Shown here: piece after piece, positions 45,929 to 54,627 of the stretch
How the letters are laid out: each line of letters starts with the position of its first letter
Position numbering within the stretch: position 1 is the stretch's first letter
Virus record (IMG/VR): IMGVR_UViG_3300043399_001092
Span: 1 to 64,000 of that record
Direction: 5' to 3' (one strand)
Length of the DNA: 64,000 nt
Source of the DNA: a virus
Made by a program: the position numbers and the translations under genes
Notes under the pieces: model-generated
The model's input: only the letters and a program-made list of their open reading frames with translations
The model's database searches: none
What the model was told of the DNA's origin: nothing

Positions 45929-47392
45929 TTAGAAGAACAGGTTCGTGGACGTACACAGACCGTGCAGCGTAAAGTTGCTGTAGTTGTACGCACTACGCAG
46001 CCAATCGCCGAGAATAGTCTCCGTTTGACCAATCAAAACGTTGTTGACAGTGTCATACGTGTAATCTACAGCACCTGCAGCCAAAGTACCAGCATCAGCC
46101 GTCGGGTTAGTAGCAGCAGCAGGGAACAACATCACCACCGACTTCTCAAAGATCTGATGGCTGTTCATCGGCTCCAGATCATCGAAGTACTTGATTTCCG
46201 TGACCGTGTACAGGGCCGAGTACTCATTGGTGAAGTACAGGGGAACGGTCGGGAAGAAGTCACCGTGCGGTTGGTTCTGTTGCGAGTTCTGGATAGCAGC
46301 ATTAGCTCTCCAACGCATCCACAGAAGACGACCAACGTTCAGCGGCTCACGGCTTTCCGAACCTTCTTGGATAACCGGAAGAGCAGCACGGAATCCACCT
46401 TCGACACCCAGGATGACGCGCTCACGCATCGTCGGAATATCGGTGAAAGCAATGGGCAGCGTTTCATCCAACGCACAGACAATGAATCCGTCGATGATGT
46501 TGGCGGCAGCAATCGGGTTGACCGTGTTAATGGGAACAATCTCCGAGGTAGCCGTCAAAGCCGTGTTCGCAATAAGAGCGGAGACGGTTTGAACAAAAGC
46601 ATAGTCGGCAGTAAACGTCAAGGACGTACCGTTGACCGTAGCCCACGTAAACGAACCGCCGTTGACAATAGTACCCAAAGGTTGACCAGTGGAAGTACCG
46701 GCCAGGTTGATACCAAACACCACAAAGTTCTTACGACCGCGCTGACGACCGGGAGCATTGGACCACAGCTTGGAGAACGTTGCCAGTTTACCGGCAACAT
46801 TGTGAAGCATGTGGCTACGCGATTGAGTAGCCGTGTAACCCAGAGCCGTGTAGTCGGGAGTTACAAACGAAGCATACTGACGATCATCAAGCACTTGACC
46901 ATAGTAGGTGTGCTGACGGCTTCCACGCATCACCACCGAAGCGGCGTAATTGGTGTTGGACGTGGGAGTAGCCACGGAAGTCACCGAAACAGCGTTGTAG
47001 GAACCGTAGTTCGGGAAGGTCGTGGACACACTCCGAATACGATCACCAACAATGGAATCGGACTTTACCACCGGCTGATCACCGAAACCAAAGCGACCGG
47101 CAAGAGCCAAGTTAGCAGAAGCCGGAGTTCCTTGAACGATATAAATCGAAGGAACGCCAGGATAAACATCGTTAGCGGTGTTTTGAAGGTGTTCGTAATA
47201 ATCACGAACCGTGCTGTCCGAAGAGGAACAAACGGCGGAAATATAACCGTTTGGCAGATTCAACGCCGTACCCGTTCCAACAAGGTTGTTGTCAGGGAAA
47301 GAGGGCGAAGCAACAGGAAATGCAGTTTGGGTGTTACCCGCCACAATAAAGCAATCCTTTTGCAGAAAAGTGGTTTTCTTAGTAGTTGGCAT
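45929..47392 (-). CDS. Abundant virion protein, unknown fold
   Basis: 487 residues. Balanced, beta-rich, with many Thr, Ala, Asn and Val residues, typical of a self-assembling shell or tube component; no enzyme motif. Stretches such as VYPGVPSIYIVQGTP and MRERVILGVEGGFRAALPV were not matched to a known family. The gene is separated from the next gene by a strong terminator, as is the capsid gene, which suggests it is made in high copy. It could be a capsid-associated, head-fibre or tail-barrel protein. The presence of a second capsid-size protein should not be read as a second major capsid without structural proof. Confidence 0.65.
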   Translation of the reverse strand: MPTTKKTTFLQKDCFIVAGNTQTAFPVASPSFPDNNLVGTGTALNLPNGYISAVCSSSDSTVRDYYEHLQNTANDVYPGVPSIYIVQGTPASANLALAGRFGFGDQPVVKSDSIVGDRIRSVSTTFPNYGSYNAVSVTSVATPTSNTNYAASVVMRGSRQHTYYGQVLDDRQYASFVTPDYTALGYTATQSRSHMLHNVAGKLATFSKLWSNAPGRQRGRKNFVVFGINLAGTSTGQPLGTIVNGGSFTWATVNGTSLTFTADYAFVQTVSALIANTALTATSEIVPINTVNPIAAANIIDGFIVCALDETLPIAFTDIPTMRERVILGVEGGFRAALPVIQEGSESREPLNVGRLLWMRWRANAAIQNSQQNQPHGDFFPTVPLYFTNEYSALYTVTEIKYFDDLEPMNSHQIFEKSVVMLFPAAATNPTADAGTLAAGAVDYTYDTVNNVLIGQTETILGDWLRSAYNYSNFTLHGLCTSTNLFF

Positions 47393-47395
47393 AAG

Positions 47396-48133
47396 TTACT
47401 GTTTTTGATTGATAGCCACTCCTTGTGGCACCAACAAAGTACGATAAAGGTTTTGCACCGTCATATCCACAAGCAGCGAGTGATATTGCTCGGGAAGATC
47501 GGAATTTACTTGAGGGTCCCCGGTTGTGTACAGTCCATCCAACGAATCATATCCGCCAAAATAGACAACAACAGGTTTTTTGATATACTCGATACGAACG
47601 GAGTTCACTGCAAACTGTCCGTCCGTGTACACATACAAAGAGCTTTCTCCAGTACCATTGTTCGTTTTTCCTATGGCACCGATGCACCGTCTCCATTTCA
47701 ACGACGGTTTTCTCAGCGGATCGATAAGTACTACGTTTAAGTCATCGTGTTGTACCAGTTGCAAATTGGTCAAAGACCAACCTGAACAATCCGTGAATAC
47801 ATAAGCTCTCAATATATGGACATAATCAAACGCAAGAGAAGAGAACGGAACCTCATAGACGTTGAGCGTCGAATCAAAGTTAATGGGTGCAACATCTGGT
47901 TGTTCGGGATTCTTGACCACCAAGGTCGAGAGCATATCCGTTCTCTGCTGCGTTACTTCAAATCCAAGATCGTAAGCCATTGACATCTTACCAGAGTAAA
48001 AGCCCTCCACGTAGTCCGTGGTTGCAGCATTTATAGCTCTGTCGATATGCGCCGGAGGTAAGTCCCGCAACACATTAGTATCAAGCTTATTGGCTCGAAA
48101 CTTTACCTCAAAGTGCATTTCGTTGATGTTCAC
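47396..48133 (-). CDS. Head-tail connector/ring-like protein
   Basis: 245 residues. The start is a GTG at 48133 that overlaps the previous TAG stop (TAGTG), mirroring the TAATG junctions elsewhere; an ATG six codons in (48118) is an alternative. It begins with helices (DLPPAHIDRAINAATTDYVEG), then a beta domain with IEYIKKPVVVYFGGYDS, and a C-terminal helix with LPEQYHSLLVDMTVQNLYRTLL. The last pattern is typical of connector proteins that dock under the portal. Probably a ring component of the connector. Confidence 0.6.
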   Translation of the reverse strand: MNINEMHFEVKFRANKLDTNVLRDLPPAHIDRAINAATTDYVEGFYSGKMSMAYDLGFEVTQQRTDMLSTLVVKNPEQPDVAPINFDSTLNVYEVPFSSLAFDYVHILRAYVFTDCSGWSLTNLQLVQHDDLNVVLIDPLRKPSLKWRRCIGAIGKTNNGTGESSLYVYTDGQFAVNSVRIEYIKKPVVVYFGGYDSLDGLYTTGDPQVNSDLPEQYHSLLVDMTVQNLYRTLLVPQGVAINQKQ

Positions 48134-49266
48134 TACGCGATCTCAATTTTTTTGTTGAGGAGTTCTTCTTTGAGTTCTTTCCAAGCGTTGGAAGGTCCAT
48201 CGGGTTTTTTGGGATTAAAGGCTTCGTACTCACTGGTCAAGAACGAAATTACATCTTGCTCTTGTCCAAGTTTGTGCCATTGGGGAAGATCGGACTTCGA
48301 CGGCCACCAGATAAACCCTTTATCCGCACGGAACACACCGGTGTTCAAAGCTTGTTTGAGTGCATACATAGCTTCAAAACGAGGACGAGGAGCGGCGGTA
48401 GTAGCCATTTCAGCGATACTGTTGTAGCGACGTATGTTTTCAGACTGCTCTTTCTTGGTAGAATTGATGAACGCTCTTACTGCACCATAGACAGCTTCAT
48501 TGGAAACTTCTCCGGACACCAGAGACGCACCCGTGGTGCGATGGGTAAGAACAACCGCAATCTTGTACAAGTCGCGACCTTTGTTCTTCTTGGCAATACC
48601 GGTCAACGATGCAATAGCTTCATCCACCAACTGTTCTTTGCGGAACTTCTCTTCCAACTCTTCGTTCTCCAGAGCGATATACGCTTTCGACGTACCAGGA
48701 CGGATTTCGTCTTTCGACCGAGCTACCAGTTTACTGTTTTCACAAAGCTGAATGGCCAATGCTCCTCTCAGAGAATCATCCTTAAACACGTTCAGTTTTC
48801 CAGGATAGATAAACAGCTCAAAGCTTTCAATGATCGTCGGCTGACGGGTTTTGTAAGCGTTGATCGAATCACGGAGACTTTGGGTCAACAGGTCCGATTT
48901 GAGAGATCCGGGCACTTGGTCAAACTTTACTTCGAGCCACAGTTGCTTAGTAATGGTCTGTCGTTTGCTGATAGAAGCCAACTGTTCATCCGTCCAGTTG
49001 TTCTTACCGCTCAAGTAACTCTTTCCGTTCTCATTGTACCACGGGTTGCTGATTTCTTCTTCCAGACCAGTGATGTACTTACCCTTGTTGTGGTTAGGGG
49101 AAAACTGAAGGACAATAGCTTGTCCACGGGTATCCCGGATAATGTCAAGAGGGTGACGTACATCGTTTCCGAAAGAGTCCTTGTAGGTCATGGTAAAAGA
49201 ACCGCGACCTTGGGGATCAGAAGTCCGAGGAGCAATAGATACGTGAATGGTTTTCGTTGGATTCAT
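48133..49266 (-). CDS. Head-associated protein, unknown
   Basis: 377 residues from ATG 49266 (MNPTKTIHVSIAPR); the open frame further upstream crosses the terminator hairpin. Mixed alpha/beta composition, with helical Lys/Glu-rich segments (ENEELEEKFRKEQLVDEAIA) and a conserved-looking HRTTGASLVSGEVS. It directly follows the major capsid gene but behind a terminator, so expression is probably lower. Possibly a head completion or auxiliary protein; no family recognised. Confidence 0.65.
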   Translation of the reverse strand: MNPTKTIHVSIAPRTSDPQGRGSFTMTYKDSFGNDVRHPLDIIRDTRGQAIVLQFSPNHNKGKYITGLEEEISNPWYNENGKSYLSGKNNWTDEQLASISKRQTITKQLWLEVKFDQVPGSLKSDLLTQSLRDSINAYKTRQPTIIESFELFIYPGKLNVFKDDSLRGALAIQLCENSKLVARSKDEIRPGTSKAYIALENEELEEKFRKEQLVDEAIASLTGIAKKNKGRDLYKIAVVLTHRTTGASLVSGEVSNEAVYGAVRAFINSTKKEQSENIRRYNSIAEMATTAAPRPRFEAMYALKQALNTGVFRADKGFIWWPSKSDLPQWHKLGQEQDVISFLTSEYEAFNPKKPDGPSNAWKELKEELLNKKIEIA

Positions 49267-49290
49267 TTTGGTTTGCGTTTTCTTGCGTTC

Positions 49291-49324
49291 AAAAATTGGA
49301 GGGGGCAGATTCACCACCCCCTCC
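49291..49324 (-). terminator. Terminator after major capsid gene
   Basis: A perfect 8 bp stem (GGAGGGGG / CCCCCTCC at 49298-49305 and 49317-49324), followed on the minus strand by AATTTTTG. It lies between the capsid stop (49335) and the next start (49266). Confidence 0.85.
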
Positions 49325-49334
49325 GAGGATTCAA

Positions 49335-50918
49335 TTAGTAGGAGGTATCGGGGACGTATTCAATACGACCAATACGCGAGGTATCCCACACACAAAGCGA
49401 ACCGGACATTTCACGAACAATTTTCGCTTTCTTGTTTTCAGCGTACACGTTGCCGCCGGACTTTTCAGCACCGGTTTCAAAGTCGTACACGTTGGACACC
49501 GTGTAGTAGCTCTCCACACCGTCCTGCATCACCATGGTGATGTTCTCATCGCGAGTGGAACCCGAAGCCTTCTGGTCCGTCTTACCGAAGTCGAAGATGT
49601 CCATGCAGAACGATTCGATGGGGTAGTTGGAACCGGGGGCCAGTTGAGGGAAGATGGCTTTGTTGTCCTTGATGGGATCGTACACCAGTTCAACCACGAT
49701 GCCGTTGGGAGCCAACCACTTCGTGAACTGACGACCGACTTCCATCGAGTTGCTGTGGAACTCCGACTTGGTCTTGTTGATCAACATGGTGTCAACCGTC
49801 AGCACCGAGCCGTATTCATTTTGCAACAGACGAGCCAAGAGAAGAGCACCGGCGGAACCCGTAGCGATACGGATGTGACGATCCGAGAACATCGTACGAC
49901 CGAAGAAGATCGTGTCGAGGTACTGGAAGATGCTATCGAGGGACAGCGAACCGTTGTGCATCATGTAGTGACCATCCTGGACAATCTGCCTCCAACCCGG
50001 AGCAACCTTCAGCGAGGTTCCCGTATCGGGGTCAATAGTGTTCTGGGTACGACCAAATTCCATCAGCATTTCACGGTCACGTTCCACCAGGTTCAGAAGA
50101 CGAGCTTCCGCTTGGGAAATAAACACACCCTGTTGGACTTTTTGAGCCGTCTTGGGATTGATGAAGTCCTGGTTGAAGACATAACCCACACCAACGCCGT
50201 CATAACCCGTGGGACCGGCAAACTTACCGGACTTCTTACGAGCAGCAATTTCAGCGCGGATGGTCTTATCGTCCACTTCAAGTTTACGAGCAACGTTACC
50301 CACCTGGGAGCGCAGTTTGAACATTTGCGCATATTGGTCACCACCGGCTTTGTAGTTCAGGTTGTCGCTGACAGCGGTAGCCACATCGAACATCACACGG
50401 CCGGGTTGCAGAACGTCCGGGGAAATGTAATCCAAGGGATCCGAGGTTTGCAGTTCTACTTCGTATTCCCACGACATGTTGCCGAGGGGACGCGAGTGAC
50501 CAATGATGCGGAGAAGGGGAGCATTGGCATCTTCCGTCTTCAGAAGGACGGGTTCGTGGTACCACGGTTTGTCCAGAGCAATTTTGAAACGGCTGTTGCC
50601 TTTACCCGGCTGAGTGTTTGTACCCAACAGGTCTTGAGTAATGGTCGCGGGAACATAAGCGTTACCCACCATTTCCCATTCGTACTCATCTTTGCCACCG
50701 TCGATCACATACACGTTGCCTTGGGCAATCGTCATGTACGTGAACTTTTTGTTCACAATTTCGGAGGCGGGGTCGGAGGAGAACAGTTGAGCGGTTTTGA
50801 CACCGAACTTAAAGGGTTCGTAGGTCTTGAACATATTTGCATATTGCACATAGTCCCAAGAACTTCCCCCGTACGGGCCGCGGTCAACAGTCACCAAAGC
50901 GGTCAATCTGTTAGTCAT
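49335..50918 (-). CDS. Major capsid protein (HK97-like, crAss type)
   Basis: 527 residues. Position after TerL, portal and scaffold, and the N-terminal TALVTVDRGPYGGSSWDYVQ, fit crAss-like major capsid proteins with an HK97 fold. Long extended segments, a spine-helix candidate (FISQAEARLLNLVERDREML) and a glycine-rich late loop are present. A local G/C-rich codon preference compared with neighbours suits high expression. A terminator follows the stop, and a promoter-bearing gap lies upstream of the scaffold gene. The call rests on gene order and recalled N-terminal similarity. Confidence 0.8.
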   Translation of the reverse strand: MTNRLTALVTVDRGPYGGSSWDYVQYANMFKTYEPFKFGVKTAQLFSSDPASEIVNKKFTYMTIAQGNVYVIDGGKDEYEWEMVGNAYVPATITQDLLGTNTQPGKGNSRFKIALDKPWYHEPVLLKTEDANAPLLRIIGHSRPLGNMSWEYEVELQTSDPLDYISPDVLQPGRVMFDVATAVSDNLNYKAGGDQYAQMFKLRSQVGNVARKLEVDDKTIRAEIAARKKSGKFAGPTGYDGVGVGYVFNQDFINPKTAQKVQQGVFISQAEARLLNLVERDREMLMEFGRTQNTIDPDTGTSLKVAPGWRQIVQDGHYMMHNGSLSLDSIFQYLDTIFFGRTMFSDRHIRIATGSAGALLLARLLQNEYGSVLTVDTMLINKTKSEFHSNSMEVGRQFTKWLAPNGIVVELVYDPIKDNKAIFPQLAPGSNYPIESFCMDIFDFGKTDQKASGSTRDENITMVMQDGVESYYTVSNVYDFETGAEKSGGNVYAENKKAKIVREMSGSLCVWDTSRIGRIEYVPDTSY

Positions 50919-50933
50919 AGTAGATTAAAAGGT

Positions 50934-51929
50934 TTAAACTGGAATAAAATCTTTGAGCAAAGTTTCACCGACAGTACCAGGTCGCTTATCGGTGGTTTTG
51001 TTTCTGAATGAGCTTTTGACGATATTGTCCTTGAACTGTTGCACCTGTTTAGAAGCCGCTTGTTTAGAGTATGCTTCAATATCAAATGCCCCGTTTTTAT
51101 AGTACGATAAGAAGTCCGCAAATTGAGCAACCGCTTTAGGACTACTGCTAACCTTGGCCATGATGTCTTTTGTCTGTGCCAAAGTTTGTTTTACCGCAGT
51201 AATACGAGTGGGTGCCCAACCGCTTTCTTGAAACTCTTTTTCGAGGTGCTGCATAAAAATTGCTCTCTTCTGTTCCACCTCGTTATATTGTTTTTCCTGT
51301 TCTTCCAACAGTTCTCGTTGACGAAGTTGTTTGCGTTCTTCCAATTCACGTTTGGCTTCCGCCATCAGTTCATCGTCCAGTTCGAGTTCATCGAGTTGTG
51401 CTTTGATAGCCGCTTTGCGCATACCCTTTTCCAAGTAAATCTTTTCAAGGTAATCCCGCGCATCCTCTTCATCCCGAATGGTATCGCTCTTAGAATCTTC
51501 TTTGAACGCATCCACAAACTTTTGCAGTTTATCCACCGCAATCTCACCTTCGTTGTCATCCAGTTCGTTGTACACTAACTGCAACAACATCCGGTATTTC
51601 TCCGGGGCTTGGTCAATAAAAGCCGTAGCTACTTCTGCCGTACGGTTTTTCTCCCGTTCCTCCAGTGCCGTTTGAATAGACTCGAAAGTACCATCAAAGT
51701 TTTCATCGTCAATTACACCCAGACGCTTGAAAGTTTCAAAAGCAGCTTGAGCATCCGGCTCAAATTCAGCTTCCTCTTGTTGAACAGGTACATTTACCAG
51801 TTCATCTTCTTTCTCCTCCGCCGGTTGCGACGGTTCTTGTACAGGTTGTTCCTCTTTCGGTTCTACCAGCGAATTGTCCAGTGCCGAATCCTCTGGAACA
51901 AAGTCTTCCAAGTTGAAATTAATCTCCAT
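50934..51929 (-). CDS. Scaffolding-like protein
   Basis: 331 residues. The acidic N terminus (EDFVPEDSALDNSLVEPKEE, PAEEKEDELVN) leads into almost entirely helical, heptad-rich sequence (LEEQEKQYNEVEQKRAIFMQ). The C terminus is basic and helical (SKQAASKQVQQFKDNIVK). This charge layout and location between portal and capsid genes are hallmarks of phage scaffolding proteins, whose basic tail binds the capsid. No protease motif was seen. The gene starts the unit after the 121-base gap at 51930-52050. Confidence 0.72.
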   Translation of the reverse strand: MEINFNLEDFVPEDSALDNSLVEPKEEQPVQEPSQPAEEKEDELVNVPVQQEEAEFEPDAQAAFETFKRLGVIDDENFDGTFESIQTALEEREKNRTAEVATAFIDQAPEKYRMLLQLVYNELDDNEGEIAVDKLQKFVDAFKEDSKSDTIRDEEDARDYLEKIYLEKGMRKAAIKAQLDELELDDELMAEAKRELEERKQLRQRELLEEQEKQYNEVEQKRAIFMQHLEKEFQESGWAPTRITAVKQTLAQTKDIMAKVSSSPKAVAQFADFLSYYKNGAFDIEAYSKQAASKQVQQFKDNIVKSSFRNKTTDKRPGTVGETLLKDFIPV

Positions 51930-51980
51930 TTTCGTTGGTTTCGTTTAGTAATGAATGCAAAATTAAGCTATCTATTAACC

Positions 51981-52036
51981 GTGTTTTGCGCAAATACAGC
52001 TTGTTATATGGCTTTTTGTGTAGTTACGCAAAACAC
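51981..52036. promoter_or_regulatory. Inverted repeat in the portal-scaffold gap
   Basis: GTGTTTTGCG (51981-51990) and CGCAAAACAC (52027-52036) are perfect 10-base inverted repeats 36 bases apart in the only sizeable gap of the head module. The minus strand also shows TAATTTTG, a -7-like TAnnTTTG box, nearer the scaffold start. Possible operator or promoter region for capsid genes; tentative. Confidence 0.45.
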
Positions 52037-52050
52037 AGCAATTTTGACTT

Positions 52051-54627
52051 TTACTTTTTCTTATCCTTGTTCAACATTTTGTGAATCTTCTCTCTTTCGA
52101 TTTCGAGTTTTTTATCCACCTGATCAAGTTTGCGTTTGTCGTTCTCCATTTGCTGGTAAATCTTCAACGCTTCTAGTTGATCGGGAACTCCGTCCTTGTC
52201 CATGTTCAAATCCTGTTGGAACTTGTACGTATCCAACACCTTGATTTCCATTTCCCGGTCTTTACGCAGTTGCTCCTGGATGATAATCTTATCGATTTCA
52301 TGCTTCTGTTGATCCTCCCTGGATTCAATCTGCATCTGAACCATTTTCTCTTGGGATTCCATTTGAGCCTTCTGCATTTCTTCTTGACGCTTCTGTTGCT
52401 TCTCTTCCAAAAGCAACAGCTTACGATGGATTACATCCGGGCTTTCTCCCTCGGTAATCATCTTGATCAACTCACTAACCATAGAAGCCCCTTGTCCGGC
52501 GTTTTGCGCAATGGAAAACACCGACTGCACCATCATCTGCCGGTACTCCTGTTCAGAAGAACCTGTCTTCACGTACAGACCAATACCTTCATGGTCAAGG
52601 TTTTCGGGAGTAACCTCAAAGAGTTCCACCGTTCCATCAGGAAGAACATACGACAGCCACTGGTCTTGGGACATATCCTCGTTCATCTTCTGCCGGTAGT
52701 AGTACCTAAAGTTGTTCAAGAACGAATTGAGAACATGGGTCCACACTTCTTCGTGTTGATCGTAGAAGTATTCGGTAATAGCATAAGAAGCGGCCAGGTT
52801 TCTCTCGTTGTCTGTTGCCGTCAACTGAGAATTGGCTTGTGCTTCACGCTGGGGAGAAATACCCATAGCCAACGAAATCTCGGTGTTTACATAGTCCAAC
52901 AACCGTTTGAGTGCAAACAGTTGATCGGCACTACCCAAGAAGTAACCATTGCTACCCGGTGAACGGGTGGACGGAGGAAGCGCACCAAAAGAGTTCTGAG
53001 AACCAGAGTAGAAGTTGTAACCTTCTTTCTTAAGATACGTAAGCCACACCGAGAACTTATCCCGGATCTGGTTTCCTTCCATGTCCTGACCAAGACCGTC
53101 GGGAATCTGATCAACGTCAATATCTTGAACAAATCCTTTGTACTTAGCCAATTCCTTGTTGATGACGTGGTTGATGTAGAAAGCCTGGAACTGGTAAGGA
53201 ATAGCTCTCTCAACAAGAGAAACGCTTTCGGAGTTACGGTCACTAAACACCCGGCCTTTGTAAGACAGTTCAAACTTTCCGTAAGGATCGTTTACATCCA
53301 CCGTTTGATTGGGAACCTCTCTACAGTTGACGTACACGTCACCCATCAAACGAGTAAGCTCATACTTCCAAGGAATCCACAGACGCTCCAAGACAAACGC
53401 CGTTTCTCCTTCCATCCATTCCCAAACCTCAATCTCTTCACCGTGCTTAATAGCCGTAGACTTGGTAGCATCTTTGGGAACCTTGAAGTCCTCCGACAAC
53501 ACCTCGGTAATAGTCTTACCGTACTCATCAATGTAGTTAAGGAAACAGACCTCTCGGAAAGCCTTAAACTCAATGTGGGTACACCAGATCAACGAACGAT
53601 ACCGGTCGCGGATGGTACCTGCTTGGGTCATGTGCGTACCTACAAACTTGGAAGCATTAGCTTCCCCTGGCCAATTTTCCCGGTACAACAGCTCATCCCA
53701 GTCGCTTCTAACGGGAACCGCGTTACCTCCACGAACATCAAACCGAGGGTCAGCAATAGTCGGTCCATTGGCATAAAGACCAAGACGCTGCATTTCCTCA
53801 TCCGTCAGTTTATCACCGTACTCCGTGATTACATCCACAGCGGTAATGGACCGGGTCGTGTAAACATAGTCACCCTTCTGGATCCACTTCTGGTTAGGGC
53901 TTTTGTGGAAACCGGTGAACAAAGGGTTGCAAACTTCAATAACCGGTTTATCGCCTCTCCAACCTACGTAGATGATACACCGGTCGGCAATAACGATGTC
54001 ATCCATCGTTTCCACTTTTTTGTCTTTGATCTCCATCGTCAACTCCGCCCACTTGAGTACCCGTTCATAGAAACGTTCCCACTCCGTACGGAAATTGGTG
54101 ATGCCAAAACCCTCCGGTAAGTTCTGAGCCAAGAACTCCTGTTTAGCTTGTTCCTGTTGCTCCGGCGGCATTTTAGCTATATCCATCATTTGTGCCATCT
54201 GTTGCAACACTTTCTCCTGTACGTGTTTCTTGTACTCCTCCGTTTTAGACTTGATGTCATCGCTGCTAATGGGAACCACATGATGTCGCGGACGACGTTT
54301 GATAGCTCCATCCCGGAAGATGTTGACCTTGTTGTGGATCATGTTGAAGGGAAGTATCTCCTCTTCAATAGCCACTGCATCCAGTTCACCAAGGGGATCA
54401 CAGAAGCGTTTGAACTCTTCCTTGAATCCGTTGATGTTGTTGTTCACCAGGTCATAGCACCGCTTCAGTTTTTCGTACTCACGAATGATAAACGTCAGCG
54501 TAGGTACGGTATATCGAACATACCGTTTAAACCACTCCGCGTTATTATCGTATTTCTCTTTTTCCGAAACCTTTAGGCTTAATGCTGTAACCGGACGGGT
54601 GTCCGTGTTGTTTGAAAATCCTACCAT
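52051..54627 (-). CDS. Portal protein
   Basis: 858 residues, encoded directly after TerL with an 83-base overlap in another frame. The N-terminal two thirds are mixed alpha/beta, as in portals. The last ~150 residues form a long charged coiled coil (KQQKRQEEMQKAQMESQEKM onward) that would make a barrel or tail-contacting extension. Within it NMDKDGVPDQLE resembles an EF-hand or thrombospondin-type calcium loop (DxDG..D..E). The dodecameric portal is the DNA gate at the capsid vertex. Size and position agree with crAss-like portals. Confidence 0.85.
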   Translation of the reverse strand: MVGFSNNTDTRPVTALSLKVSEKEKYDNNAEWFKRYVRYTVPTLTFIIREYEKLKRCYDLVNNNINGFKEEFKRFCDPLGELDAVAIEEEILPFNMIHNKVNIFRDGAIKRRPRHHVVPISSDDIKSKTEEYKKHVQEKVLQQMAQMMDIAKMPPEQQEQAKQEFLAQNLPEGFGITNFRTEWERFYERVLKWAELTMEIKDKKVETMDDIVIADRCIIYVGWRGDKPVIEVCNPLFTGFHKSPNQKWIQKGDYVYTTRSITAVDVITEYGDKLTDEEMQRLGLYANGPTIADPRFDVRGGNAVPVRSDWDELLYRENWPGEANASKFVGTHMTQAGTIRDRYRSLIWCTHIEFKAFREVCFLNYIDEYGKTITEVLSEDFKVPKDATKSTAIKHGEEIEVWEWMEGETAFVLERLWIPWKYELTRLMGDVYVNCREVPNQTVDVNDPYGKFELSYKGRVFSDRNSESVSLVERAIPYQFQAFYINHVINKELAKYKGFVQDIDVDQIPDGLGQDMEGNQIRDKFSVWLTYLKKEGYNFYSGSQNSFGALPPSTRSPGSNGYFLGSADQLFALKRLLDYVNTEISLAMGISPQREAQANSQLTATDNERNLAASYAITEYFYDQHEEVWTHVLNSFLNNFRYYYRQKMNEDMSQDQWLSYVLPDGTVELFEVTPENLDHEGIGLYVKTGSSEQEYRQMMVQSVFSIAQNAGQGASMVSELIKMITEGESPDVIHRKLLLLEEKQQKRQEEMQKAQMESQEKMVQMQIESREDQQKHEIDKIIIQEQLRKDREMEIKVLDTYKFQQDLNMDKDGVPDQLEALKIYQQMENDKRKLDQVDKKLEIEREKIHKMLNKDKKK

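Noticed and set aside
45962-47740. 592-codon open frame on the plus strand
   Set aside because: It is antisense to the 487-residue virion gene and the following gene, has an Arg/Ser/Thr-rich shadow composition, and crosses a well supported gene boundary.
48256-49338. 360-codon plus-strand frame
   Set aside because: Shadow of the 377-residue head-associated gene with no domain and no sensible neighbours.
49257-51011. 584-codon open frame on the plus strand
   Set aside because: Antisense to the major capsid gene; the biased G/C codon use of that gene removes stops on the other strand. It also spans the capsid terminator.
53125-54120. 331-codon plus-strand frame
   Set aside because: Antisense to the portal gene; shadow composition.
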